Below, piece after piece: positions 53,097 to 61,942 of a stretch of 64,000 nucleotides of DNA; the stretch's first letter is position 1, and each line of letters begins with the position of its first letter. The DNA comes from Microbulbifer sp. YPW1. GTDB taxonomy: Bacteria > Pseudomonadota > Gammaproteobacteria > Pseudomonadales > Cellvibrionaceae. The notes under the pieces were generated by a model. That model saw only the letters and a list, made by a program, of their open reading frames with translations, had not been told where the DNA came from and ran no database searches. Made by a program: the position numbers and the translations under genes. Location of the stretch: contig NZ_CP055157.1 of the NCBI RefSeq assembly GCF_013367775.1, positions 1,839,001 to 1,903,000 on the forward strand, given 5' to 3'.

Positions 53097-55841
53097 TTAC
53101 TTTAAGCTTCCTACCAGTTCCTGCCCTTTATCTTTCAGTGCTACGCACAGGTTGATGCTCTCCTCGGTCTGCGACAGGGCGCGCTGGTAGCCCGGCACCA
53201 GTTTCTGTTGCTGGGTAAACAGCGCCTGAGCCTGCTTCAGTGTGTTGGCATCACAGAAGTTGGCGGCAAACCGCGGGGTGTTGCGTCGCCACTGTTCCGG
53301 GATCTTGGCAACCACTGCGCTGAAGTTGTGCTGCAGCCAGTCCCAGTTTTTTGCCTGCAGCGCCGGTTCAGCCAGGGCATTGCTGATCAGGCCGAAGGCT
53401 TCCCGTGCACCCATGTCATCGCTGAGTGCCAGTTGCTGGACGGTGTGCAGCAGCGCCGGGTCGGTCACGCGCCCCAGTGCATTGGCACTGGCGCTGTCGA
53501 ACAGGGGATCGTCCAGTTCGTTGCGCACTTCAATCAGCTTCTCCACAAATGCCTTGCCGGAATCCTGCACCGCAACAGTCAGTGCGCTCTGGTAGAGATC
53601 CGAGTTGAGTGCCTTGGGATCGCGGGACTGGTTAAAGCCGATAAATTTCTCCGCTTTCTGCTGTAGTAACTTGCGCGCATCCGCATCCTTGGCTTCCACC
53701 GCGAGGAAACCGAGCAGCTCGCTGTACAGCAGCTTGTTTTCATTGTCGCTGCTGTCTTGCAGGGACTTCACTTTCTCCCGGTAGAGCTTGGCGAGAAATG
53801 CCTGCCAGTTATCCCGCTGCTGTGGCTCCACATAGTGGTCGGCGTACTTGGCGAGATAGCCGAGCGGTGCTTCGACCACCTGGCGCTTGTCGGAGTTTGC
53901 GGACAGGCGCAACACCTCAAACAGCGTGTTCGATTTCAACTGACCGGCTTCAAAAGCGGCGAAGGCGCTATCTATCACCGACAGCCGCTCGGTGGGCGCC
54001 AGTTCGGCAAATTGCGCGAGCAGGGCCTGCCATGACTTTTCATCCATGGAGAAACGGTAGTAGCCGCTGCCATTGGCGTTGGGCAGAACCCATTCCGGGC
54101 ACTGGCCACCGGAAATGTCGATGACCTGTTCCTTTTCGGTCAGGAATTCGCACTGGGCCATGCCGGAGCTGCTGCGCATACAGAACGGAATACTCCACTG
54201 CTGGCCGCTATCGGAGATGGGTGAGCCGAGCGGCTTGTAGCGCTGCTGCGTGATCCGCACCGCGGCGGCGCCATCCTTGCTGCAATCCATGTTGACCTGC
54301 AGCAGCGGAACACCTTTCTGCTCGACAAAACTCCGGAAGGTGTCGGTGAGCTGCGGGCTGTTGGTCTCGTCACCGATGACCTTGTAGAAGTCCGGAGAAT
54401 CCGCGACGCCGTCGGCAAAAGCTTCGATATAGCGGCCGAGTGCCGGGCGGAATGTCTCCGCGCCGAAGAATTCATCCACCATGTGGATCACGCCGAGGCT
54501 CTTGGCGTAGGTGATGGCATCGTAGGCGTTACGGATATTGTTGTTGTCCACGATGGGTTCGCGGATGGCGCGGGTGCTGGCCAGTGAGTCCAGCTTCATT
54601 GCGCTGATAGCACGCACCGCGGCGTTCAGGTCGTGACCGCCGTCTGGTTCCATCAGGGTGAGTACCAGCGGGGTGCCCCAGGTTGAGAAGCCCTCCTTCA
54701 GCCACAGGTCGTCCCACCAGGGTGGGGTAACCAGGTTGCCGAACCACATGTGGGCGATTTCATGGGCGTGTACCCCGAGCAGAGCCAGGCGCAGGCCGGG
54801 TGCAGGTTCGTCACCCTCTACCAGGATGCGCTGCTCGCGATAGGTGATGGCGGCGGAGAGTTCGGTTGCACCGCTGGGCCACTGGGGTGCGGCGACGATA
54901 TCCAGTTTCTTGAACGGGTAGGGACGCTGCAGCTGCTCTTCGAAAATACGCAGCATTTCGGGAGTGACGTCGAGGATGTACTTCAGGTCCTTGCCGCGGC
55001 CCTTGCGCGCAAAGCCGCGCAGCGGCAATTCGTGCTTGCGGTATTTGTTGGCGGGGATAGCCGGGCGCTCGACCACGTCGAAGGGGCCCACCGCGAGTGA
55101 CAGCAGGTAGGTAGGCATGGGGCGGGTCCGTGCGAAGGTGACCTTTCCCATACCGTTGCCGGCGTCGGTGCGGCTGGTTTCCGGCGCATTGCCAATGGCT
55201 TTGTAGCCTTTGGGAATGGTGAGGCTGATGTCGTAGGTGGCCTTGAGCCCTGGCTCGTCGAAGCCGGGCAGGAAGCGGCGGGCCTGGATCGATTCGGATT
55301 TGGCCAGTGCGTAGGCCTCGCCTTTTTCTTCGACCTTGAACAGGCCGGCGAGGTTTTTATCAAACGGCGCCTGGTACTGGATGCGCAGGGTGATTTTTCC
55401 GGCGGGTACGCCGCCGGCGAAGTCCACGCGCACGACGCCGCTTTCAAGCATTTGCCGGTAGTGGGCGGAGACCGGGGCTTCTTTTCCCGGGACCAGGGCC
55501 TTGATATCGGTGACGTCGATGTTATTGCCGTGCATCCAGATGTGGTCGGTGGCTTCGTCGATCTCTATGTCGATTTCTACCTGCCCGCCGAACTGGTCCT
55601 GGCGCGGGTCCAGGTTCAGGTCGAGGCGATAGGCGGTGGGGCGCACGCCGTCGGGCAGTTTACCGGCGGGGGCCTGTGCTTCCACGCTGGATTCCGCGGG
55701 GGCCGCTTCGGTACTGGCGGCTTGTTCATTGGGGGCGGCGGTTTGCTGTGCGGGTTTTTCCGCTGAGCTTTTATTGTCTGTTCCGCAGGCGGTGAGCAGT
55801 ATCAACCCGGCGAGAAGGGCCGGAAGTGTGAGGATTCGCAT
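53097..55841 (-). CDS. M1-family metallopeptidase lipoprotein
   Basis: The 914-residue protein has a lipoprotein signal (LLAGLILLTAC, lipobox near residue 19), a low-complexity Ala/Glu linker, an N-terminal beta domain, and the gluzincin core: HEIAH near residue 358 with the third zinc ligand Glu 18 residues on (WLKEGFS). The exopeptidase GAMEN motif reads GATEL, altering the residues that hold the free N-terminus. The long helical ERAP1-like C-terminal domain runs to the end. It probably trims peptides at the cell envelope. Monocistronic; convergent with the sulfotransferase gene. Confidence 0.92.
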   Translation of the reverse strand: MRILTLPALLAGLILLTACGTDNKSSAEKPAQQTAAPNEQAASTEAAPAESSVEAQAPAGKLPDGVRPTAYRLDLNLDPRQDQFGGQVEIDIEIDEATDHIWMHGNNIDVTDIKALVPGKEAPVSAHYRQMLESGVVRVDFAGGVPAGKITLRIQYQAPFDKNLAGLFKVEEKGEAYALAKSESIQARRFLPGFDEPGLKATYDISLTIPKGYKAIGNAPETSRTDAGNGMGKVTFARTRPMPTYLLSLAVGPFDVVERPAIPANKYRKHELPLRGFARKGRGKDLKYILDVTPEMLRIFEEQLQRPYPFKKLDIVAAPQWPSGATELSAAITYREQRILVEGDEPAPGLRLALLGVHAHEIAHMWFGNLVTPPWWDDLWLKEGFSTWGTPLVLTLMEPDGGHDLNAAVRAISAMKLDSLASTRAIREPIVDNNNIRNAYDAITYAKSLGVIHMVDEFFGAETFRPALGRYIEAFADGVADSPDFYKVIGDETNSPQLTDTFRSFVEQKGVPLLQVNMDCSKDGAAAVRITQQRYKPLGSPISDSGQQWSIPFCMRSSSGMAQCEFLTEKEQVIDISGGQCPEWVLPNANGSGYYRFSMDEKSWQALLAQFAELAPTERLSVIDSAFAAFEAGQLKSNTLFEVLRLSANSDKRQVVEAPLGYLAKYADHYVEPQQRDNWQAFLAKLYREKVKSLQDSSDNENKLLYSELLGFLAVEAKDADARKLLQQKAEKFIGFNQSRDPKALNSDLYQSALTVAVQDSGKAFVEKLIEVRNELDDPLFDSASANALGRVTDPALLHTVQQLALSDDMGAREAFGLISNALAEPALQAKNWDWLQHNFSAVVAKIPEQWRRNTPRFAANFCDANTLKQAQALFTQQQKLVPGYQRALSQTEESINLCVALKDKGQELVGSLK

Positions 55842-56046
55842 GATAAATCTTTGCTTTGGTTTTTCGGGTTCACGGGTTTTTCTATTGTAGCGTTTTGATT
55901 GGGGATAACTGCAGGGGGGATGGGGTAGGCGGAGTTGGGCGCCAGTTCAGTGGAGGTTGCAGATAGTCTGGTGGCGATAACGCTAGCGGGTACACATGTG
56001 TGTACTCGCTTGCGTCACCTTCGCTATCGATTTCTGTTGGTGCGAA

Positions 56047-57618
56047 TTACAAATGCGGAATCGTCAGCACCGACTGCCGGTTACTTCTGTAGGGCACTTC
56101 AATTTCATACCAGGTATCGCGGGGCTTCTGGTAGATGAGGCCCTCGGTATCGATCGCCAGCGTCACCACGTGTCCGGGCGGCACATCGTAGGAGGTGGTG
56201 AACAGTTCCAGTGAGATCTTCTGGGCCTGGCCCACGGCGGCATCGTGCAGGGTGATGGGGGCGTGGGTGATGAGGCGGCCCCAGCCGAGGGGGTTGGTGT
56301 CGTACAGGTGTACCTGCAGTTGGACTTCGGGTTTGCTGGGTTTTATCCACATTTCCAGTGTCGGGGTGCCGCGGATTTTGAAGGTGCTCCAGTGCACCGG
56401 CGAGTTGTATTCTATGGCGTGGTAGCCGTTGATGCCATTCATATCCGTGTAAACGGGAATGCCGAAGCCTTCGAGGGCATCGGAGATTACCGGGATGCCG
56501 GTGCCGGCTTTGGTGTCGGCACCGCCGTGGAAGTCATTGTTCCAGCCCCAGCCGTTATAGGTGCCGGTCTTCATGCTGGCGTTGTTGAAGTAACTGAGCC
56601 GCGGGTGCAGGTAGTAGCGGGTGCGCTTGTCGGTCACCGGAAAGTCGTCGAACTGTTCGATCTTGTTGCTGATGCGCACCGCCATATCGACCTTGGGCTC
56701 GCTGTCGATACCGTTGGCGTCGCCCTTCAGGTAGTGATCGAACCAACGGAAGCTGGTGGCCCAGATATGGCCTTCGTTACCGCCCAGGGTTTCGCCCACG
56801 GCGTGGGTGCCGGGGTTGAGCAGGAGTTTTTTCGGCCCGTCGAGCAGGCTGTACAGCTGGGTCATGCTGTTGGGCTTGAACAGGTAATCGGCAAAGTTGT
56901 TGGACATCAGCACTGCGGTACCGTTGGCGTTGAGGTTATCCACATAGCTGAGGGCGGAACGCGGGGCGGCAAAGTTATACACACTGTCGATATCGGTGCC
57001 GCTGCGCAGGTTGCTCCAGATGACGTCCACCGAGGTGTCCAGATTGAATGCGGTAAGGGTCAGCAGTGAGCCCCACACCAGGTTGACGGTCTCGTTGGGG
57101 TAGAGCCCCTCGACGATATCGGACCAGCCCGAGAGCGCGGCAACCGCGTCTATGCGCGGGTCCTGGGCGGCCAGTACCAGGGAGGTGCCAGCGCCGTAGG
57201 AGATACCGGCGGCGCCCAGCTTGCCCACGGGGTAGTTTGCCTCGAGCCAGTCGATCAGCACCTTGCCATCGGCAATGGTGGCCGGACCGGTAACGTCGAC
57301 GGTGCCGCCGGAGGCGCCGAAGCCGCGGGTGGAGTAGCTCATCACCAGGTAGCCGTTTTCTGCCAGGGCTTTGGCCTGCAGCAGGTACTGGTGTTTATCC
57401 AGAACCCAACTGTTGGTGAACAGTACCGTGGGATAGCCGCCGGCGGGTGCGGGGGTGTCGGGTACAAACAGGTTGGCGTCTATCTCGGTGCCATCGAAAC
57501 TGACGATATCCAGGTCGGCAATAAAGATAGGGTCTGCGTGGGCGCGTTGCGCGCCGAACAGGGTGCTGGCCATTAACAGGACGCCGGCGAGCAGTGCCGG
57601 CAGGGCGGATGTGTTCAT
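56047..57618 (-). CDS. Secreted CocE/NonD (S15-like) hydrolase
   Basis: The 523-residue protein has a signal peptide (cleaved near AHADP), an alpha/beta-hydrolase domain with the nucleophile in AAGISYGAGTSLVLAA (near residue 147), NPGTHAVGE near 268 as a possible His site, and a C-terminal jelly-roll domain (about 370-523) as in X-Pro dipeptidyl-peptidase/CocE enzymes. The N-terminal IVSFDGTEIDANLFVPD and VLFTNSWVLDKHQY are typical. It probably cleaves ester or acyl-peptide bonds outside the inner membrane. It diverges from the DUF1570-like gene. Confidence 0.87.
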   Translation of the reverse strand: MNTSALPALLAGVLLMASTLFGAQRAHADPIFIADLDIVSFDGTEIDANLFVPDTPAPAGGYPTVLFTNSWVLDKHQYLLQAKALAENGYLVMSYSTRGFGASGGTVDVTGPATIADGKVLIDWLEANYPVGKLGAAGISYGAGTSLVLAAQDPRIDAVAALSGWSDIVEGLYPNETVNLVWGSLLTLTAFNLDTSVDVIWSNLRSGTDIDSVYNFAAPRSALSYVDNLNANGTAVLMSNNFADYLFKPNSMTQLYSLLDGPKKLLLNPGTHAVGETLGGNEGHIWATSFRWFDHYLKGDANGIDSEPKVDMAVRISNKIEQFDDFPVTDKRTRYYLHPRLSYFNNASMKTGTYNGWGWNNDFHGGADTKAGTGIPVISDALEGFGIPVYTDMNGINGYHAIEYNSPVHWSTFKIRGTPTLEMWIKPSKPEVQLQVHLYDTNPLGWGRLITHAPITLHDAAVGQAQKISLELFTTSYDVPPGHVVTLAIDTEGLIYQKPRDTWYEIEVPYRSNRQSVLTIPHL

Positions 57619-57983
57619 GGTTTTCTCTCGGTATTTATTGTCTTTATTACTTCGTTATTTTTTGTTCATCGCCCCGACCGAATCCGTGGATTGGGCGGGT
57701 CACCCGAGTTTAGGTGGTGGATCGGGCGAGAAAATCCCCGATGTTTTGTGACTGTGAATTTGTTCTCGGTCAGTGTCGTGTCACTAAACTCAGAACTTTT
57801 CGGTCATTTTGTGACTGCTTATGACCAGGTGTTCGTGACCGCCTTATGCACAGGGTGAATTACAGGTTCTCCTTTAAGATTGTTCTTTTTTTAAACAGTG
57901 AAAACCGGTATTGTGGCTTTTCGCGCAAGGTTGTTTAAAAAACGGCCAATTGCACTTTTAGCGAAACCACGGGTGGCCCGAAT
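57619..57983. promoter_or_regulatory. Divergent intergenic region with repeated GTGAC motifs
   Basis: The 365 bp have no gene. TTTTGTGACTG occurs at about 57743 and TTTTGTGACTGC at about 57814, with related GTGTCAC, TATGACC and CGTGACC sequences between and after them. They may be operator half-sites for the divergent hydrolase and peptidase genes; no known regulator consensus fits well. Confidence 0.4.
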
Positions 57984-59564
57984 ATGTTTTCACGATTCAT
58001 TGCTTCCATAGTCCTATTTTCCAGCGCATTACTTTTTGCGAGCAAAACGCTGGCAGATAACCTGGCGGCAGACACCTGGTACGAAATTGACAGCGCTAAC
58101 TTTCGCATCGTCACCAATGGTGACCCGGGGGCCGTGCGCTCTCTGGCGGAAGATCTGGAGCGCTACCGCGCGGTGGCTCTGAGCCTGCTGGGCGCAAACG
58201 ATGATGGCGCCAAGCTGACCATCTACGCTGCTGCCGACCGCGAAAGCTACGCGGGTCTGGTGGGCGACGATCTGTCCGAGCTGACCAACGGTCTGTTCGA
58301 TACCACCGCCGAGGGCAGTTATGCCCTGGTGAACCTGGACGGTCGTACCGGTGAGCGTCAGCTGGAAGCGCGGGAATTCCTGTTCCACGAATACACCCAC
58401 TTCCTGAGCTACAACGGCACCACCACGCACTACCCCTACTGGTACAGCGAAGGTTTCGCGGAATTCATGTCCACCATGACCTTTGGTCCCGGCCGCGCTT
58501 ATCAGATCGGTGCTATCCCCGGTGAGCGCGCCATGACCCTGCTGTACACCGCGCCGGTGCCCCTGCAGGAACTGCTGCGCGCTACGGTGCACAACACACC
58601 GGATGAAGAGAAAGGCCGTGTGTATGCCAGTGGCTGGATGCTGGCCCACTGGATTGTCATGAAGAGTGGCAAGACCGAAGAGTTCAAGCAGTTCGTCAAG
58701 GATTACAACAACGGTGCCGATCCGGTTGAGGCGCTGAGCAAAAACCTGGGCATGTCGATCGGTGAGATCGAGAAGGTGTACAACGCACAGTTCCAGGACG
58801 GTCGCTTTGACATGGCCCGCGGCGAGGTGCCGGCTAACTTCAAGTCCGTGCGTCCCAAGGTAAAGGCAATGAGCGGCCAGCAGACCGTGGTTGAACTCGC
58901 GCGCTTCCTGGTGAAGTCCGGTTACAACCTCGCGAGCCTGGAGCCGATGGTGAAGTACGCCGAGCGCAACGACTTGTACACATCCGAACTCACTGCGGTT
59001 CGCGCCGATGCGGCTACTCGTGTGGGTGATTTTGACAGCGCTGTCCATTTGCTCGCGCGTGTGCCGCCGTCCGATCGCAACAACTTCTGGTACCAGAAAG
59101 CCCAGGCGTGGTTGTGGCTGAATCGGGAAATCAGTTCCTTCGGTGGCGACCGCAGCAAGGAAATGCTGAAAAAGGCCCGCGACCAGTTTGTGAATCTGGT
59201 GAACAACCACGCAGACCAGGCGATGAACTGGTACGGCCTGGCCATCACCATGGAAATGCTGGGTTACCCGAAAAAGCAGTATGTCGAAATGCTCGAGCAG
59301 GCTTACCTGCGCGCACCCCGCGAACTGCACATCGCCCAGTGGATGGCCCAAGAACTGTACAACCAGAAAGACGCGGAGTATTTCGCGCAGGTGGCTCAGC
59401 CGCTGATGCTGGAGCTGACCAGCGAGGCCGAGTACAACCAGATGAAAAATATGCTCGCGGAGCTGAAGCCGTCCAAGGGCGACAATGCGAAAATCCAGGG
59501 CAACGCGATGGTGAAGAATAAGACGCATGCGTCTTCGGGTACTGCCGCTAAGGCAACACCTTGA
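57984..59564 (+). CDS. Secreted DUF1570-like gluzincin with TPR-like C-terminus
   Basis: The 526-residue protein has a signal peptide (to about residue 24), then a domain starting WYEIDSANFRIVTNGDPGA. It has an HEYTHFL zinc motif near residue 136 and a downstream YSEGFAEFMS glutamate near 155, the peptidase MA pattern of DUF1570-type proteins. Residues 300-500 are helical repeats (NWYGLAITMEMLGYPKKQY, RAPRELHIAQWMAQELY). It is probably a periplasmic or surface metallopeptidase; the substrate is unknown. A terminator follows. Confidence 0.8.
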   Translation: MFSRFIASIVLFSSALLFASKTLADNLAADTWYEIDSANFRIVTNGDPGAVRSLAEDLERYRAVALSLLGANDDGAKLTIYAAADRESYAGLVGDDLSELTNGLFDTTAEGSYALVNLDGRTGERQLEAREFLFHEYTHFLSYNGTTTHYPYWYSEGFAEFMSTMTFGPGRAYQIGAIPGERAMTLLYTAPVPLQELLRATVHNTPDEEKGRVYASGWMLAHWIVMKSGKTEEFKQFVKDYNNGADPVEALSKNLGMSIGEIEKVYNAQFQDGRFDMARGEVPANFKSVRPKVKAMSGQQTVVELARFLVKSGYNLASLEPMVKYAERNDLYTSELTAVRADAATRVGDFDSAVHLLARVPPSDRNNFWYQKAQAWLWLNREISSFGGDRSKEMLKKARDQFVNLVNNHADQAMNWYGLAITMEMLGYPKKQYVEMLEQAYLRAPRELHIAQWMAQELYNQKDAEYFAQVAQPLMLELTSEAEYNQMKNMLAELKPSKGDNAKIQGNAMVKNKTHASSGTAAKATP

Positions 59565-59603
59565 TAGCAAGCCGTTTAACCCGCTGATTGGTGGGGTAGT
59601 TTA

Positions 59604-59627
59604 AGGGGGGCCTGGCTCCCCTTTTTT
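59604..59627 (+). terminator. Terminator after the DUF1570-like gene
   Basis: Imperfect GGGG(G)GCC / GGC(T)CCCC stem followed by six T residues, 39 bp after the stop. Confidence 0.75.
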
Positions 59628-59637
59628 TATTGCCGCT

Positions 59638-59745
59638 TTATAGTTCGTAAAGTTCCAGCGGCAATCCATCCGGATCGCTGAAAAAGGCAAAGCGCTTTCC
59701 GGTGTATTCATCCAGCCGCACCGACTCCAACTCTATTCTCTGGAG
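59638..59745 (-). pseudogene. 3' fragment of a glyoxalase/VOC-family gene
   Basis: The last 35 codons of a VOC-family protein remain: VRLDEYTGKRFAFFSDPDG followed by LPLELYEL and a TAA stop. The segment is typical of the C-terminus of lactoylglutathione lyase-like proteins. There is no start, and the sequence upstream turns into the terminator of the pectate lyase gene. This marks a truncation, probably made when the lyase gene arrived. Confidence 0.75.
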
Positions 59746-59749
59746 AATG

Positions 59750-59775
59750 AAAAGACCGGGCGGGATGCCCGGTCT
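59750..59775 (-). terminator. Terminator of the pectate lyase gene
   Basis: On the minus strand AGACCGGGC / GCCCGGTCT with a 5-nt loop is followed by four T residues, 25 bp after the lyase stop. Confidence 0.85.
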
Positions 59776-59800
59776 CGAAAGGTTAACGCAAAGCGGCGTA

Positions 59801-60982
59801 TCAGAGCCCGCTTACGTCGGAACGGGACACGTTACAGCTGTAGGTGTTCCAGTATTCCCCGTACTTGGTGGACGAGCTGCCTTTCTGCACACCCCGGTAT
59901 TCCTCGCACACCTTGGGATCACCCGCGCGGTAGTTCCGGATACGCAGATCCCTGATGGTGGCTACATCACCGTAGTTGCGATTCACACCGGCAATGGAGC
60001 CGATATCGCCATCGACGTTCACGTCGTATGCCAGCAGGTTACGCGGCCCGCCGTTGTTGGTGCAGTTACCACAGGAGCGCCAAAGCTTTCCATTTTGGCC
60101 ATATGCGGTAAAGCCGCCGCTAACAATGGTGGTGCTGTTTTTGGAGTTGTGCTGGAAGATTTTATCTGGCTTACCGCCGTAACCGCCGCTTGCAGAGTTG
60201 TAAACGTGGCCGCCGACGATGGTCATGGTTCCACCCTCGGACTTGTTGGTGGCCGCATCTTCACAGATATCGTGCCATTGCACATCCGCCAGGGTGCAGT
60301 TGCCGGCGGTACAGTGGATGCCGTCGGAGCCACCGTTGGCCGCCAGTTTCACATTGCGGATGGAGGAATTGTGCAGGGTGAGTACTGGCGGTTGACTTTC
60401 GCTGTCACCGGAGCAGCTGAGACCAATGGTCTTGCCGCCACAGTCTACAAAGCGATGAGTAAGCGTTGCACCGGCATAACACTCACTGGAGCTGCCGACT
60501 CTTTGCAGAGTCCACAACTGACCCGGGCCGCCCCAGTACGTGTACAGGCGGGCATCGGCGCCGGCGTACATACTCGCTTCCCATACATCGATGGCTTTAC
60601 CGCTGAACTTGGAGATAATTGAGAAGTAACCACCGCCCTGGGGGTCGATCCACCAGCGCTGGTTATCTCCACCATTATAAGTCCACTGCCGCACTTCCGC
60701 GCCGTCCTCCGCGTTCCACTCCCAGACATCCAGAGACTTGTTGCTGTGTACCGGGCGAATGGAATAACTGCCGTCACTCAGTTGGGTGATATCAAACTGC
60801 TGGTTGTTGTAACCCAGGGTAAACCAGGTCATCACGTTGGCGCCGTCTGCGGTGTCGAAACTGTCGACGTCCAGAGCGTTACCGTTAAGTTTGGAGACGA
60901 TGACATACCTGCCATTGTCCAGTGCCGACGCATTGGCGCATAACAGCACCAATGCAATTGAGAAAAAGACTCTTCTCATCAT
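59801..60982 (-). CDS. Secreted pectate lyase (PL3-like) with N-terminal ricin-type lectin domain
   Basis: The 393-residue protein has a signal peptide (cleaved after ANASA), a ricin-B/CBM13 beta-trefoil at about 22-165 (repeated Q-x-W-like FDITQL, RWWIDPQGG, QLWTLQ), and a parallel beta-helix at 175-393. The latter shows the PL3 family pattern: LTLHNSSIRNVKLAANGGSDGIHC, ADVQWHDICEDAATN, FQHNSKNS and RNLLAYDVNV. PL3 enzymes cleave polygalacturonate by calcium-dependent beta-elimination outside the cell. It is flanked on both sides by truncated genes, suggesting recent acquisition. Confidence 0.87.
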   Translation of the reverse strand: MMRRVFFSIALVLLCANASALDNGRYVIVSKLNGNALDVDSFDTADGANVMTWFTLGYNNQQFDITQLSDGSYSIRPVHSNKSLDVWEWNAEDGAEVRQWTYNGGDNQRWWIDPQGGGYFSIISKFSGKAIDVWEASMYAGADARLYTYWGGPGQLWTLQRVGSSSECYAGATLTHRFVDCGGKTIGLSCSGDSESQPPVLTLHNSSIRNVKLAANGGSDGIHCTAGNCTLADVQWHDICEDAATNKSEGGTMTIVGGHVYNSASGGYGGKPDKIFQHNSKNSTTIVSGGFTAYGQNGKLWRSCGNCTNNGGPRNLLAYDVNVDGDIGSIAGVNRNYGDVATIRDLRIRNYRAGDPKVCEEYRGVQKGSSSTKYGEYWNTYSCNVSRSDVSGL

Positions 60983-61263
60983 CTAGTTCCTTGTCTTATT
61001 TAATTATTTTGGGTTGGAGCGCATCGAGGACGATGCACCTTCACTGTTGTGAAGCCGCGAGACTTCAAACGACAACCTGACATCGGAATACAGAAGTGAT
61101 GGGAGGCTACAGCGCGTTACAGGCAGCTATGTACCGCGGAGCACATCCGCGGACGCAGGATTCTAACTAATATTGTATTTTTGTACGATAAAAGAGGGGG
61201 CGGAAAGTGGCGGGTTTTTCAGCGCAGGGCTGGGTTTGTGAGAATACGTTTGCAGAATCGGAC
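60983..61263. other. Intergenic DNA upstream of the pectate lyase
   Basis: No gene seen. A perfect 7-bp hairpin (CCGCGGA / TCCGCGG) lies at 61135-61153, followed by an AT-rich stretch (61165-61190) that may contain the lyase promoter. Confidence 0.35.
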
Positions 61264-61470
61264 CTAAATGGTACGGATTACCTTCGCTGGATTGCCGGCA
61301 ATGACCACTTTATCGCCAAAGCTTTTCGTAACGACGGCACCTGAAGCGGCCACAACATGGTTGCCTAGTGTTACGCCCACAAACGGCGTTCCACCAGCTC
61401 CGGGTCCGCCGGTCTGTACATTTTTTCTGCGAGCATCTTTTTGCTTTTCAGATAATTTGTTCATCGCCAA
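61264..61470 (-). pseudogene. Chimeric fragment: hexapeptide-transferase C-terminus behind a foreign leader
   Basis: The 68-residue frame joins a charged leader (MAMNKLSEKQKDARRKN) to VGVTLGNHVVAASGAVVTKS and IAGNPAKVIRTI. The latter is the last turns and C-terminus of a left-handed beta-helix acetyltransferase (maltose/galactoside O-acetyltransferase type). The several earlier hexapeptide turns and the active-site His are missing, so no enzyme activity is expected. Its start lies just before the GyrI-like stop in the same direction. It is probably a remnant from the rearrangement around the lyase gene. Confidence 0.6.
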
Positions 61471-61941
61471 TTACTTCTCGCGCAGGGGGATATAGACGTC
61501 GGTAATCATATCCTCTTCCCGAATATCCGGGCCGACGTTCACGTAGTGAAAAATAATCGGATAGTCCGCCATCTGCTCGTCGCTACGAGGCAGCCACTCG
61601 CGATAAAGATAGTCTGCAGTGGTTACCCGATGGCGTGATCCCAGGTGCCTTGCGCGTGCGCAGCGCAACTGTGGAATCACATTGCCAATAACACCGAATG
61701 CATTGGGCGTGATGTCGCCCTCAAACGATACGCACAGGTCCACCCGGTACTCCGCAGGTGGTACCGCGGAAGGATCGTTATAGTGCAGTCCGTAACTGCG
61801 GTGCCTGTTCGATGGCGACAAGCCGTTGGCTTTGCGCCAGGCCACCAGGCGCATAATGGACTCGTGTTCCCGCTCCGGTGGTCCCAAGTGCTCGACCATG
61901 GCCACCGGGGTTTGTGGGAAGGTTACGATCTCTACCTGCAT
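61471..61941 (-). CDS. GyrI-like small-molecule-binding protein
   Basis: The ATG at 61941 gives 156 residues (MQVEIVTFPQTPVAMVEHLG). The sequence follows the GyrI/SbmC effector-binding fold: VAMVEHLGPPE, SYGLHYNDPSAVPPAEYRVDLCVSF, RHRVTTADYLYREWLP and a DVYIPLRE end. Such domains are found alone or at the C-terminus of AraC-type regulators and bind small molecules or inhibit gyrase. It starts 1 bp after the DJ-1/PfpI stop, so the two are co-expressed. It looks like the detached half of an AraC-type regulator. Confidence 0.85.
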   Translation of the reverse strand: MQVEIVTFPQTPVAMVEHLGPPEREHESIMRLVAWRKANGLSPSNRHRSYGLHYNDPSAVPPAEYRVDLCVSFEGDITPNAFGVIGNVIPQLRCARARHLGSRHRVTTADYLYREWLPRSDEQMADYPIIFHYVNVGPDIREEDMITDVYIPLREK

Positions 61942-61942
61942 C

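Noticed and set aside
58029..59570. 513-codon minus-strand frame opposite the DUF1570-like gene.
   Set aside because: It is an antisense shadow; the plus-strand protein has a signal peptide and zinc motif.
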